A DNA stretch of 64,000 nt from Streptomyces marianii (lineage in GTDB: Bacteria > Actinomycetota > Actinomycetes > Streptomycetales > Streptomycetaceae), in NCBI RefSeq assembly GCF_005795905.1, contig NZ_VAWE01000001.1, positions 372,001 to 436,000 of the forward strand, in the 5' to 3' direction. Below the pieces are notes generated by a model. That model saw nothing but the letters and a program-made list of their open reading frames with translations. It was not told the DNA's origin and did not search any database. Every line of letters starts with the position of its first letter. Within the stretch, counting starts at the first letter, position 1. A program made the translations under genes and the position numbers. This document shows, one piece after another, positions 22,441 to 30,042 of this stretch.

Positions 22441-24750
22441 CTACTCGGTGTGCAGCACCGAGGCGATGGTCATCCGGGCCGCCGACCGGGCCGGGACCAG
22501 GGCGCCGAGGACTGCGATCGCCACACCCGCCAGGAGCATCGCGGCCAGCTGCGGCGCGTGCCACACGTCCTTCATGTACTCGGGGAAGTCGACCACCCCG
22601 ACATGGCCTACGACGAGGCGGTGCGCCACGATCCCGAGCGGGATGCCGAGCAGCCCGCCGACCGCGCCCAGCCCGGCGACCGAGGTCACCGTCAGCACCA
22701 CCACCTGCCGGGGGGTCATCCCGATCGACTTGAGCATGCCCAGGTCCCGGCGCCGCTCACGGGTGTTCAGCAGAACGGTGTTGAAGACACCGAGCGACGC
22801 GACGAGCGTCAGCAGCACCGTGAAGACCGTAGAGAAGGTGATGACGGTGGCGGTGCCGGCGTTGCCGGAGTCCATCACCGACGCGTGCAGGCCCGGGTCG
22901 AGCGCCGTGACCGCCTCGGCGTAGGCGCGCGCGTCGGCGCCTGGGGCGAGCCGCACCGTGTACTCGGTGGCGTGGGCGTCCGGTGCGAGTTGGGCGAGGG
23001 TCTCCCTGGTGGCCTCCAGGGCCCGGGCGTTGCCCTCGATGAGCTGACCCACGACGGTCGCGGTGATCTTCCTGCCGTTCAGCTCCAGCGTGACCCGGTC
23101 ACCGAGCTTCAGCCCGCGCTGGGTCAGGAACGCCGGACCGGCCACGATCTCGCCCGCCGCGGCCGGCGCCCGGCCCCTGACGATGGTGTTCTCGTACAAG
23201 GAATCGTCGCCGCGGTAGAAGTCGGCGAAGACGGGCTGGGTCTGCCCGGTCATGTTCACCTGGGACAGCGCGCGGGCCCGTACCCCCTGCGCATCCGGCA
23301 GGGACCGCAGCCTTTTCTCGATCTGCAGGTCATTGAGCCGGGGCGGGGTCCGGTCGTTGCCCGACCCCCCAGTCGTCACGTGGATCCTGGCGCCTCCGTC
23401 CTCCCGCCCGACATTGCCGTACGCCACCATGGTGCTGGTCAGTCCGGTCGACAGGGTCACCGTGGTGACCCCGAGGACTATGGCCGCCAGGGTCAGCAGG
23501 GTGCGGCTGGGGCGGGCGAACGGCTGGCCGAGGCCCAGACTGACCGGGCGCGGCAGCCGGGTGGCACCGAGCATCCGCTGGACGCGCAGCCCGCGCCCGG
23601 TTCGCGGCGCGTCGCCCGCGCTGATCGCCCGTGCGGCGGGCAGCCGGTGGGCGCGCAGGGCGGGGACCAGCGCGGCCAGCAGGACGAGGACAGGCATGCC
23701 CACGAGGCAGGCCACGGACACCCACGGGCTGATGCCGCCGACCGAGGCCCGGCCCACGTCGATGCCGGTGAACGCGACCTTCAGGATCGGCCCGGCCAGC
23801 GCGTTGCCGGCCAGAGTGCCCAGCACGCTGCCCGCCACCGCCGGCACGGAAAGCATCGTCAGGTAGACGGCGACGACCTGGTTCGGGGTGAAGCCCAGGG
23901 CCTTGAGCACCCCGATGTGCCGGTACCCGGAGACGACCGCCCCGCTGACCACGTTGCCGACGATCAGGGTGGAGACGAGCACGCCGAGGATGCCGAAGAG
24001 CGTCATGAACGGGAGGTAGGAGTCGGCCAGCGCGGAGAAGGCCTGCTTGAGGGTGAGGTAGGTCTGTGCGCCGGTCAGCGAATCCTTGGGCAGTCCCGTG
24101 GTGGCCCGTGCCAGCGAGGCGCTCAGCTGGGCCTCCGTCGAGGAGTCCGTGAAGCGGTACAGCATCTGGGCGGAGGTCGGGTGCAGTGCGGCCATCTGCT
24201 CGGGCGAGACCCAGGCGCTCGCCGACTTGCTCATGCTGGTGGCGAATCCGACGACGGCCAGCGTCGCTCCGCCGGGGGTCTCCAGCCTGGTGCCGAGGAG
24301 CGCCGTGCCGGGGGAGCCCTGGGCGGACCAGTTGACGACGATCTCGCCGGGTGCGGTGGCCCAGTGGCCCTCAAGGAGTTCGATCTGGTCCACGGGGCCC
24401 GCCGGATCGGCGCGGCCCACCACGGTGAGGGTGCCGCCCGCCATCCAGAGCCAGTCCTTGGGGATGTCGACGACTGTCTGCTCGAACGGTCCGGCCGCGG
24501 CCTCCACCCCGGGCTGCCGGGCAGTCCGTGCCAACTGCTCCTGCGAGACCTTCGTGGTGTCGAAGGTCGCCGCCGTATGAGCACCGCGCTGTTCGGCGTA
24601 GGCCTTGTCGAAGGGGCCCGAGGCGGCGCTCAGCAGCGCCAGAGCGAGCAGGACGGTCGTGGTGGAGCAGAGCACGACGAGCCCGATGACGAAGGTCTGG
24701 AGCCGACGGCGCTTCACGGCCGCGCGCGAGGCTCTCCATACGGCGCTCAC
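22441..24750 (-). CDS. ABC transporter permease, FtsX/MacB type
   Basis: This 769-residue membrane protein has an N-terminal helix (LQTFVIGLVVLCSTTTVLLAL), an extracytoplasmic domain, three helices ending the first FtsX domain (about residues 240-360), a second extracytoplasmic domain (about 440-640), and a final FtsX domain with three helices (about 655-760). This is the eight-to-ten-helix layout of Streptomyces ABC exporters linked to antibiotic or lipid stress. GTG 24750 overlaps the ATPase stop (GTGA). It works with the ATPase at 24747-25457. The divergent two-component system probably controls it, as in BceAB-like modules; the substrate is unknown. Confidence 0.9.
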   Translation of the reverse strand: MSAVWRASRAAVKRRRLQTFVIGLVVLCSTTTVLLALALLSAASGPFDKAYAEQRGAHTAATFDTTKVSQEQLARTARQPGVEAAAGPFEQTVVDIPKDWLWMAGGTLTVVGRADPAGPVDQIELLEGHWATAPGEIVVNWSAQGSPGTALLGTRLETPGGATLAVVGFATSMSKSASAWVSPEQMAALHPTSAQMLYRFTDSSTEAQLSASLARATTGLPKDSLTGAQTYLTLKQAFSALADSYLPFMTLFGILGVLVSTLIVGNVVSGAVVSGYRHIGVLKALGFTPNQVVAVYLTMLSVPAVAGSVLGTLAGNALAGPILKVAFTGIDVGRASVGGISPWVSVACLVGMPVLVLLAALVPALRAHRLPAARAISAGDAPRTGRGLRVQRMLGATRLPRPVSLGLGQPFARPSRTLLTLAAIVLGVTTVTLSTGLTSTMVAYGNVGREDGGARIHVTTGGSGNDRTPPRLNDLQIEKRLRSLPDAQGVRARALSQVNMTGQTQPVFADFYRGDDSLYENTIVRGRAPAAAGEIVAGPAFLTQRGLKLGDRVTLELNGRKITATVVGQLIEGNARALEATRETLAQLAPDAHATEYTVRLAPGADARAYAEAVTALDPGLHASVMDSGNAGTATVITFSTVFTVLLTLVASLGVFNTVLLNTRERRRDLGMLKSIGMTPRQVVVLTVTSVAGLGAVGGLLGIPLGIVAHRLVVGHVGVVDFPEYMKDVWHAPQLAAMLLAGVAIAVLGALVPARSAARMTIASVLHTE

Positions 24751-25457
24751 GCGGTCGCCTCCAGCATGCTCTCGCGGGCGATCCGGCCGTCGGCGACTTC
24801 GATCAGCCGGCTGGCGCAGCGGGTGGCCAGCTGCGGGTCGTGGGTGACGATCAACAGGGTCTGGCCGATCTGGTTGAGGTCGATCAGCAGATCCATCACC
24901 TGCTCGCCCGACCGGCTGTCGAGGGCGCCGGTCGGCTCGTCGGCAAGCAGCAGGGCCGGGCGGTTCATCAACGCCCGTGCGACGGCGACGCGTTGCCGCT
25001 CGCCACCGCTCAGCGTCGCCGGATAGTTGTTCCGGCGCTCGGCGACACCGAGTTCGTCCAGGAGCTCCAGGGCACGGCGGCGTGCCTGCCGGGCCGGGGT
25101 GCCGGTCAGCTGCGCGGCCAGCGCCACATTGTCCAGGACAGGCAGATCGTCGATGAGGTTGAAGAACTGGAAGATCATGCCGACGTTCCGCCGCCGGAAC
25201 AGCGCCAAGCCGGTCTCGTTCAGTTTCCCGAGGTCATGACCATGCACCTCGACGGTGCCCGAGGTCGGCCGGTCCAGGCCGGCCACCATGTTGAGCAAGG
25301 TGGACTTGCCGCAGCCGGAGGGGCCCATCACGGCGACCGCGTCCCCCGCCCTGATATCCAGTGACAGGCCGTTCAGGGCCTTCGCGTCGCCGTACTCCTT
25401 GTGCACGCCTTCCAGCCGCACCACCACTTGCCGGGCACTGTCGTGATCAGTTGTCAT
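24747..25457 (-). CDS. ABC transporter ATP-binding protein (LolD/MacB type)
   Basis: This 236-residue ATPase has Walker A GPSGCGKST (about 43-51), a Q-loop in FQFFNLIDDLPVLDNV, signature LSGGERQRVAVARAL (about 149) and Walker B LLLADEPTGALD (about 168-179) followed by the H-loop VTHD. The FFNLID motif after the Q-loop is typical of MacB/LolD exporters that pair with FtsX permeases. It is the first gene of a two-gene operon with the permease and diverges from the sensor kinase. Confidence 0.93.
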   Translation of the reverse strand: MTTDHDSARQVVVRLEGVHKEYGDAKALNGLSLDIRAGDAVAVMGPSGCGKSTLLNMVAGLDRPTSGTVEVHGHDLGKLNETGLALFRRRNVGMIFQFFNLIDDLPVLDNVALAAQLTGTPARQARRRALELLDELGVAERRNNYPATLSGGERQRVAVARALMNRPALLLADEPTGALDSRSGEQVMDLLIDLNQIGQTLLIVTHDPQLATRCASRLIEVADGRIARESMLEATA

Positions 25458-25500
25458 GGTTCGAACTTAGGACGGAGTCCGCGGACGGGGCGTCACCCTC

Positions 25501-25553
25501 CGGATGCATCCGTCCGGGCAGGTCATCCCGGGGATGTACGGAGCTGCATCCGG
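25501..25553. promoter_or_regulatory. Palindromes between ABC operon and two-component system
   Basis: CGGATGCATCCG (25501-25512) is a perfect 12-bp palindrome, CATCCC-G-GGGATG (25524-25536) a perfect 13-bp odd palindrome, and GCATCCGGG follows at about 25545-25553. All share GCATCC/CATCCC halves. They are likely binding sites of the adjacent LuxR-type response regulator. Confidence 0.5.
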
Positions 25554-25559
25554 GGGCTG

Positions 25560-26435
25560 ATGTGGGGCGCGTCGTGCAGCTGCGAAGATGTTCCGGTGTG
25601 GGGATCTGGCACGATGTGGCTGGTCATAGCCCTGGCGGCGGCAGTTGGCGCCGCCGGGTGTCTGTGTGTTGCGGCGGTCCGGGCGCGGCGGCTTCACCAG
25701 GCGGCCATTGCGGAGCGCGGCTGGCTGCTGGAGCGGGAGCGCGAGAGCGCGGCGCGGACCGCGGTCGACGCGGAGCGGGCCAGGATCGCCACTGAGCTCC
25801 ACGACATCGTCAGCCACAACGTGAGCCTCATGGTGGTCCAGGCCGGGGCCGCCCGCGAGGTGCTGGCCACGATGCCCGAGGAGGCCGCGGCGGCGATGAG
25901 GGCCGTCGAGACCGCCGGGCGGAACACGATGACCGAGCTGCGGCACCTGCTCGGCCTGCTCGCGCCCGCGCAGAACGGCGACGACGAGTCCTACGGTATG
26001 GACCTGTCACCGCAGCCGAGCTTGGGCCGGCTCAGCCCGCTGATCGACCGGATCGTCTTTGCCGGCCTGCCCGTGGAGATGCGCATCTCGGGTGAGCCGC
26101 GTCCGCTGCCGACCGGGATCGATGTCACCGCCTACCGGATCATCCAGGAGGCCCTCACCAATGCCCTCAAGCACGGGGACGGGGCGAAAGCCGAGGTGAC
26201 GGTGCGATACGCGGACCACTACCTGCGAGTTGAGGTGCTGAACAGCGGACCGAGCGTCCTGTCGGGCAGCCGGCCCGCGCGGAGAGAGCCGGCCCAGGGC
26301 CAGGCGGACGGAACGCGACGCGGGTTGCTCGGCCTGCGGGAGCGGGTCGCCGTCTACGGCGGCGACCTGGACGCTCGCCGCCGCCTCGGCGGCGGCTACC
26401 GCGTCCGCGCCCGGATCCCGCTGGACCGGCTATGA
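25560..26435 (+). CDS. Two-component sensor histidine kinase (NarL/DesK type)
   Basis: The protein has one visible N-terminal membrane helix (MWLVIALAAAVGAAGCLCVAAV), then a HisKA_3 dimerisation domain with the phosphorylated His in ERARIATELHDIVSHNVSLM (His81 from this start). It ends with an HATPase domain (N-box YRIIQEALTNALKHG, G-box RRGLLGLRERVAVYGG). The extracellular sensor part is almost absent, as in intramembrane-sensing kinases linked to ABC exporters. I chose ATG 25560, with GGGGG five bases upstream; GTG 25596 and ATG 25614 are alternatives. Its stop overlaps the response regulator start (ATGA). Confidence 0.85.
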   Translation: MWGASCSCEDVPVWGSGTMWLVIALAAAVGAAGCLCVAAVRARRLHQAAIAERGWLLERERESAARTAVDAERARIATELHDIVSHNVSLMVVQAGAAREVLATMPEEAAAAMRAVETAGRNTMTELRHLLGLLAPAQNGDDESYGMDLSPQPSLGRLSPLIDRIVFAGLPVEMRISGEPRPLPTGIDVTAYRIIQEALTNALKHGDGAKAEVTVRYADHYLRVEVLNSGPSVLSGSRPARREPAQGQADGTRRGLLGLRERVAVYGGDLDARRRLGGGYRVRARIPLDRL

Positions 26436-27157
26436 CGCCGTACACCGAATCCGCCCCTCGCGTCGTGATCGCCGACGACCAGGAGCTGGTCCGCACCGGC
26501 TTCCGCCTGATCCTGACCGCCCGCGGCATCGACGTGGTGGGCGAAGCCGGCGACGGAGCCGAGGCCGTGGCCGCCGTGCGAAGGCTGCGGCCCGACGTCG
26601 TACTGATGGACATCCGGATGCCTGCCATGGACGGCCTGGAAGCCGCCCGCCGCATACTCGCGCAGGCCCCGGACTGCCGGGTGATCATGCTGACCACCTT
26701 CGACCTCGACCACTACGTCTACGCCGCCCTCGCCGCCGGAGCCAGCGGATTCCTGCTCAAGGACGTCACCCCCGCGCATCTGACCGCCGCCGTACGCCTG
26801 GTCGACACCGGTGACGCTCTGCTCGCACCCTCGATCACCCGCCGCTTGGTGGAGCGTTTCGCCTCCAGCGCCCCCAGAACCGGTTCGGGCCTCGTAACCC
26901 CGGCCGTCCACCGCGACCTGGCCGCACTGACGCCGCGAGAGCGGGAGGTGCTGACGCTCATGGGTCGGGGTCTTTCCAATTCCGAACTGGCGCAGCATCT
27001 GACGATCAGTGAGGCGACAGTGAAGACCCACGTGGCCCGGATCTTCGCCAAGCTGACCCTGCGCGACCGGGCCCAGGCTGTCGTCCTCGCCTACGAGACA
27101 GGACTTGTCTCACCGGGCGAGTCCGCTGACACCGCCAAGCCGTGGGGGCGAAATTGA
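26432..27157 (+). CDS. NarL/LuxR-family response regulator
   Basis: This 241-residue regulator has a receiver domain with the acidic pair in VVIADDQELV, phospho-acceptor Asp60 in VVLMDIRMP, and LKD with the conserved Lys. Its C-terminal LuxR-type helix-turn-helix reads LTPREREVLTLMGRGLSNSE and then LTISEATVKTHVARIFAKL. It is translated with the upstream kinase by an ATGA overlap. It probably activates the divergent ABC exporter operon through the palindromes at 25501-25553. Confidence 0.92.
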   Translation: MTPYTESAPRVVIADDQELVRTGFRLILTARGIDVVGEAGDGAEAVAAVRRLRPDVVLMDIRMPAMDGLEAARRILAQAPDCRVIMLTTFDLDHYVYAALAAGASGFLLKDVTPAHLTAAVRLVDTGDALLAPSITRRLVERFASSAPRTGSGLVTPAVHRDLAALTPREREVLTLMGRGLSNSELAQHLTISEATVKTHVARIFAKLTLRDRAQAVVLAYETGLVSPGESADTAKPWGRN

Positions 27158-27199
27158 GCGTCGCGCGGTGCCCCGAGGGAAGCGCGCGGGCGGCGGTGG

Positions 27200-28144
27200 C
27201 TACGAGGTCTCCACGCGCCGCTCGGCACGGGCGTTGATCTTGTGAACCAGGGCAACCAGTAGCTCAACCGGCGCGTCCGTGATCTCCGCCTGCCGGGAGG
27301 AGCACAACGCGGCCAGCAGCGTGACCCGCACGTCCTCGCTCGTGTCGCGGAAGTCGGAGGGGTACATCTTGATCGCCCGCGCCCTCCACGCGGCCACCAT
27401 CTTCTCCGAGCAGTCCGCGAACAGCCCCTCGGGCAGGCCGAGCCTGCGCACGTCGTTCAGCTTCGTGATCTCGGTCAGCAGCGAGTCCAGCCCGACCGCG
27501 CCCGGGTCCCGCTTCAGTGAGGCGAGCAGCGCGGTGCCGTCGTCGTTGCCTTCGGCCACCAGCGTCAGCAGCCGGCCGACGCACACCTCGCCGAGACGTT
27601 CGACGGTCCGCGCGCAGAACGCCCGCTCCCACCGGTTGCGTGCCGCCACCAGGACCTTCTCGACGCGCGTGCGGCCGGGCGGTTCGATGCGCTCGACACG
27701 GCACTGCACCAACAGGGCCTCCCGCTGCCGGTCCTCGACCAGCTCGACCGGGCAGACCTCCGTCGCCATCCACTCTGTCAGCCGTTCCTCATCCGCCAGC
27801 GTCGACGGCCGGAACCCCAGTGCCTCGCGGATCTGCTTCCGGTGCCGCTTCGCGCCCGCCAGGTCATACTTCCCGAGCTCGGCCGCCGGCACCTTGACCA
27901 GTCCGGCGACGTACGCGACAGCGGGCTGCGGAAACTCCTCGATGAACTCCGGGAACCGACCCTCGATCTCGAAGAACTTGAGCATCAGGCAGAATCCGAG
28001 CCGGGTCGGGCCAGACTTGTTCGCTACCAGGTCCCAGTCGCCATCCACCAGCGTCCAGCACGCCACTGCGTCTTCCGGCGACCACTCCCGTCGCACACCC
28101 GCCCCTTGTCGTCGGCCCTTCGGGCGCTCACCCGGTCGGCTCAA
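27200..28144 (-). pseudogene. Truncated Tn3-family transposase (N-terminal DUF4158 part)
   Basis: The 314 codons match only the N-terminal region of Tn3-family TnpA proteins, which are about 1000 residues: RREWSPEDAVACWTLVDGDW, SGPTRLGFCLMLKFFEIEGR, YVAGLVKVPAAELGKY and so on to VHKINARAERRVE, where the frame ends after two more codons. The entire DDE catalytic part is gone. Possible starts are TTG 28144 or GTG 28096. No 38-bp Tn3 terminal repeat or resolvase is visible. It is a dead fragment. Confidence 0.8.
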
Positions 28145-28270
28145 CGAAGTCCCTTGGCCCCAGGAAACGGCCTCCGGAACCTACCGGCGGGTTACTTGTT
28201 CCCTGGTGTCCGAGCTAGGACTACCGGGCCGACACCGTGACCTCCCGCAACAACCTGGCTTCCGACGCAA

Positions 28271-28302
28271 GGCGGCCCCACCCTCGTGGGGGCGGGGCCG
28301 CC
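28271..28302. terminator. GC hairpin, possible orphan terminator
   Basis: GGCGGCCCC (28271-28279) pairs with GGGGCCGCC (28294-28302); CCC and GGG add three inner pairs. No gene ends next to it on either strand, so it may be left from a gene lost when the transposase fragment arrived. Confidence 0.5.
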
Positions 28303-28869
28303 GCGACCGTCGTCGCCTACCGCGGCAGGATCCGCTCGGCCACCGCCGGTCGGTGGGTGGTCGTCGCGGGGTCCGGTGGCGGCCGCGCAGCCGTCACCGG
28401 CGGGCCGGAGACACCAGGATCACGTCGTACCGGGACCGGGCAACGAAGGCGGTGGTGCGGCAGCGCACGTCCGGCCTCCCCTCAGTCGGTCCAACTCCTG
28501 GTGGTGCGCGCCACGTTGACGTGGCGGCGGGTGAGCCGAGTGTAGAGAGCCACAGGAGGCGGGCGCCCGGGATTTTCCATGCCCGGGCCCCGGGGACCGC
28601 GTCCGCGGCGTCGGGAAGGGCGCTGGGCGCACCCGGCTCCGTTCCGGCTGCGGAACGGGACGGAACGCGCATCCGGGCCCGGGCGGAGCCGGCTCCGCCC
28701 GGGCTGCGGGCGTGCCGTCCGTCCCCGGCTCACGTCGTGGTCGCCCCTCCCCGGCGCAGACCGCCGGTCACCGGTGCCGCCGCGGATCCGCCCACTCGGC
28801 GGCACACCGCTCCCCTGTCCGTGCGGCGTGCGCCGACCGCCGGAAGACCATGGCACCTCGGGGGCCCGG

Positions 28870-28881
28870 TAGCGTGGAGGG
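28870..28881 (+). promoter_or_regulatory. -10 box of a probably leaderless udgB transcript
   Basis: TAGCGT (28870-28875) ends six bases before the ATG at 28882. The six bases GGAGGG look like a ribosome site but abut the start codon, too close to work as one, so leaderless initiation is more likely. Confidence 0.5.
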
Positions 28882-29673
28882 ATGGAGCGACCGCTCGACC
28901 GAGGCAGCGGCCCCGGTGCCGACGACCCGGCGTTCCCGGCCCGCCACGCGCCTCGCTGCACCCGTCTGGACGAGCTGGACGAGCTCGTCGCACGGTGCCG
29001 GGCGTGTCCCCGGCTCGTCGCCTGGCGCGAGGAGGTGGCCCGGGTCAGGCGCGCCTCGTTCCAGGACTGGGAGTACTGGGGGCGCCCGGTCCCCGGATTC
29101 GGTCCCGCGGACGCGTCCCTGGCCGTGGTCGGTCTCGCCCCGGCCGCGCACGGGGCGAACCGCACCGGACGGATGTTCACCGGCGACGCGACCGGTGACT
29201 TCCTCTTCGCCGCCCTGCACGAGATCGGCCTCGCGTCGCAGCCCACGTCGCGGCACACCGGCGACGGGCTGGCGCTGCGCGGTGTACGGCTGACCGCCCC
29301 CGTGCACTGCGCCCCTCCGGAGAACCGGCCGACGGCGGACGAGCTCCGTGCGTGCCGTCCCTGGCTGTCGGCCGAGCTGGGTCTGCTGGCTCCCCGGCTC
29401 CGTGCGGTGGTCGCGCTCGGCGGCTTCGGCTGGCGGGCCCTGCTCGCGGCGATCCGCGAAACCGGGCGGCCGCTACCGCGGCCGCGTCCCGTCTTCGGCC
29501 ACGGAGTTCACGTCGTCCTGCCGGCGGTCGACGGTCTTGCGCATCCGCTGCACCTGCTGGGCAGCTACCACCCGAGTCAGCGCAACACCTTCACCGGCCG
29601 GCTCACCTTCCCGATGCTCGTGGGAGTGCTGCGCCGGGCTGCCGAACTGGCGGATCTGCCGGACGTGCGCTGA
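28882..29673 (+). CDS. udgB: Family 5 uracil-DNA glycosylase (UdgB)
   Basis: This 263-residue protein has the four cysteines of the 4Fe-4S cluster found in families 4 and 5: Cys39 and Cys42 (CRACPRL), Cys143 (VHCAPPENRP) and Cys158 (RACRPWL). The active-site motif is GLAPAAHGANRTGRMFTGD and the second motif GSYHPSQRNTFTGRL. These match UdgB, which removes uracil, hypoxanthine and other deaminated bases from double-stranded DNA and suits a GC-rich genome prone to cytosine deamination. The gene is alone; a TAGCGT box sits directly upstream. Confidence 0.92.
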   Translation: MERPLDRGSGPGADDPAFPARHAPRCTRLDELDELVARCRACPRLVAWREEVARVRRASFQDWEYWGRPVPGFGPADASLAVVGLAPAAHGANRTGRMFTGDATGDFLFAALHEIGLASQPTSRHTGDGLALRGVRLTAPVHCAPPENRPTADELRACRPWLSAELGLLAPRLRAVVALGGFGWRALLAAIRETGRPLPRPRPVFGHGVHVVLPAVDGLAHPLHLLGSYHPSQRNTFTGRLTFPMLVGVLRRAAELADLPDVR

Positions 29674-29710
29674 GTCCGATCGCGCATCACGCCCGGCGTC
29701 GGGACGTGCC

Positions 29711-29881
29711 CGTCGGCGATTCCCGCCGGTCGAGGGAGACGCAGCGCGCCTCGGCGCCGAACTGGCCCGCGCCTCGGGCCCGCTGGTGGAGGCGGCGGAC
29801 CGGATCCTGGCCCGACTGCTGCCCGGACCGCCGCACGACGACACGGTGCTGGTCCGCGCCCGCGTCGGACGGGCCGGCTGA
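29711..29881 (+). pseudogene. C-terminal fragment of a SpoIIE/PP2C-type phosphatase
   Basis: About 55 codons end in ARASGPLVEAADRILARLLPG followed by PPHDDTVLVRARVGRAG. The HDDTVLVRARV motif is the last metal-binding strand of SpoIIE-like serine phosphatases that end Streptomyces PAS/GAF sensor proteins. Nothing of the domain upstream is present, and the segment has no start. It is a small relict directly after udgB. Confidence 0.5.
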
Positions 29882-30042
29882 CCGGGCGGCCCACCGGCGC
29901 CCTCACCTCGACGACTTACCCGCGGAAACACCTTTCCCAGCCCGTCGCGCTGATCCACCATGGGCATTTGTTACCGGCAAGTGAACCGGCGCCCCCCTGC
30001 GGGGCGGGTCGGCCATGCCTCGGGGGACGAGGAGACGCAAGG

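Larger units (their letters stand above)
28145..28881. other. Intergenic region between transposase remnant and UdgB gene
   Basis: This 737-bp stretch has no supported gene. It holds a G/C-rich hairpin (28271-28302) and low-complexity sequence after 28.5 kb. Short open frames lack starts and family resemblance. Confidence 0.5.

Noticed and set aside
22357..25026. A long forward frame opposite the ABC permease
   Set aside because: The reverse-strand FtsX permease is clearly coding; the forward frame is its shadow.
25458..25468. A GGTTCGAA stretch resembling a tRNA T-loop
   Set aside because: No acceptor, anticodon or D-arm can be built around it; it lies in the leader of the ABC ATPase gene.
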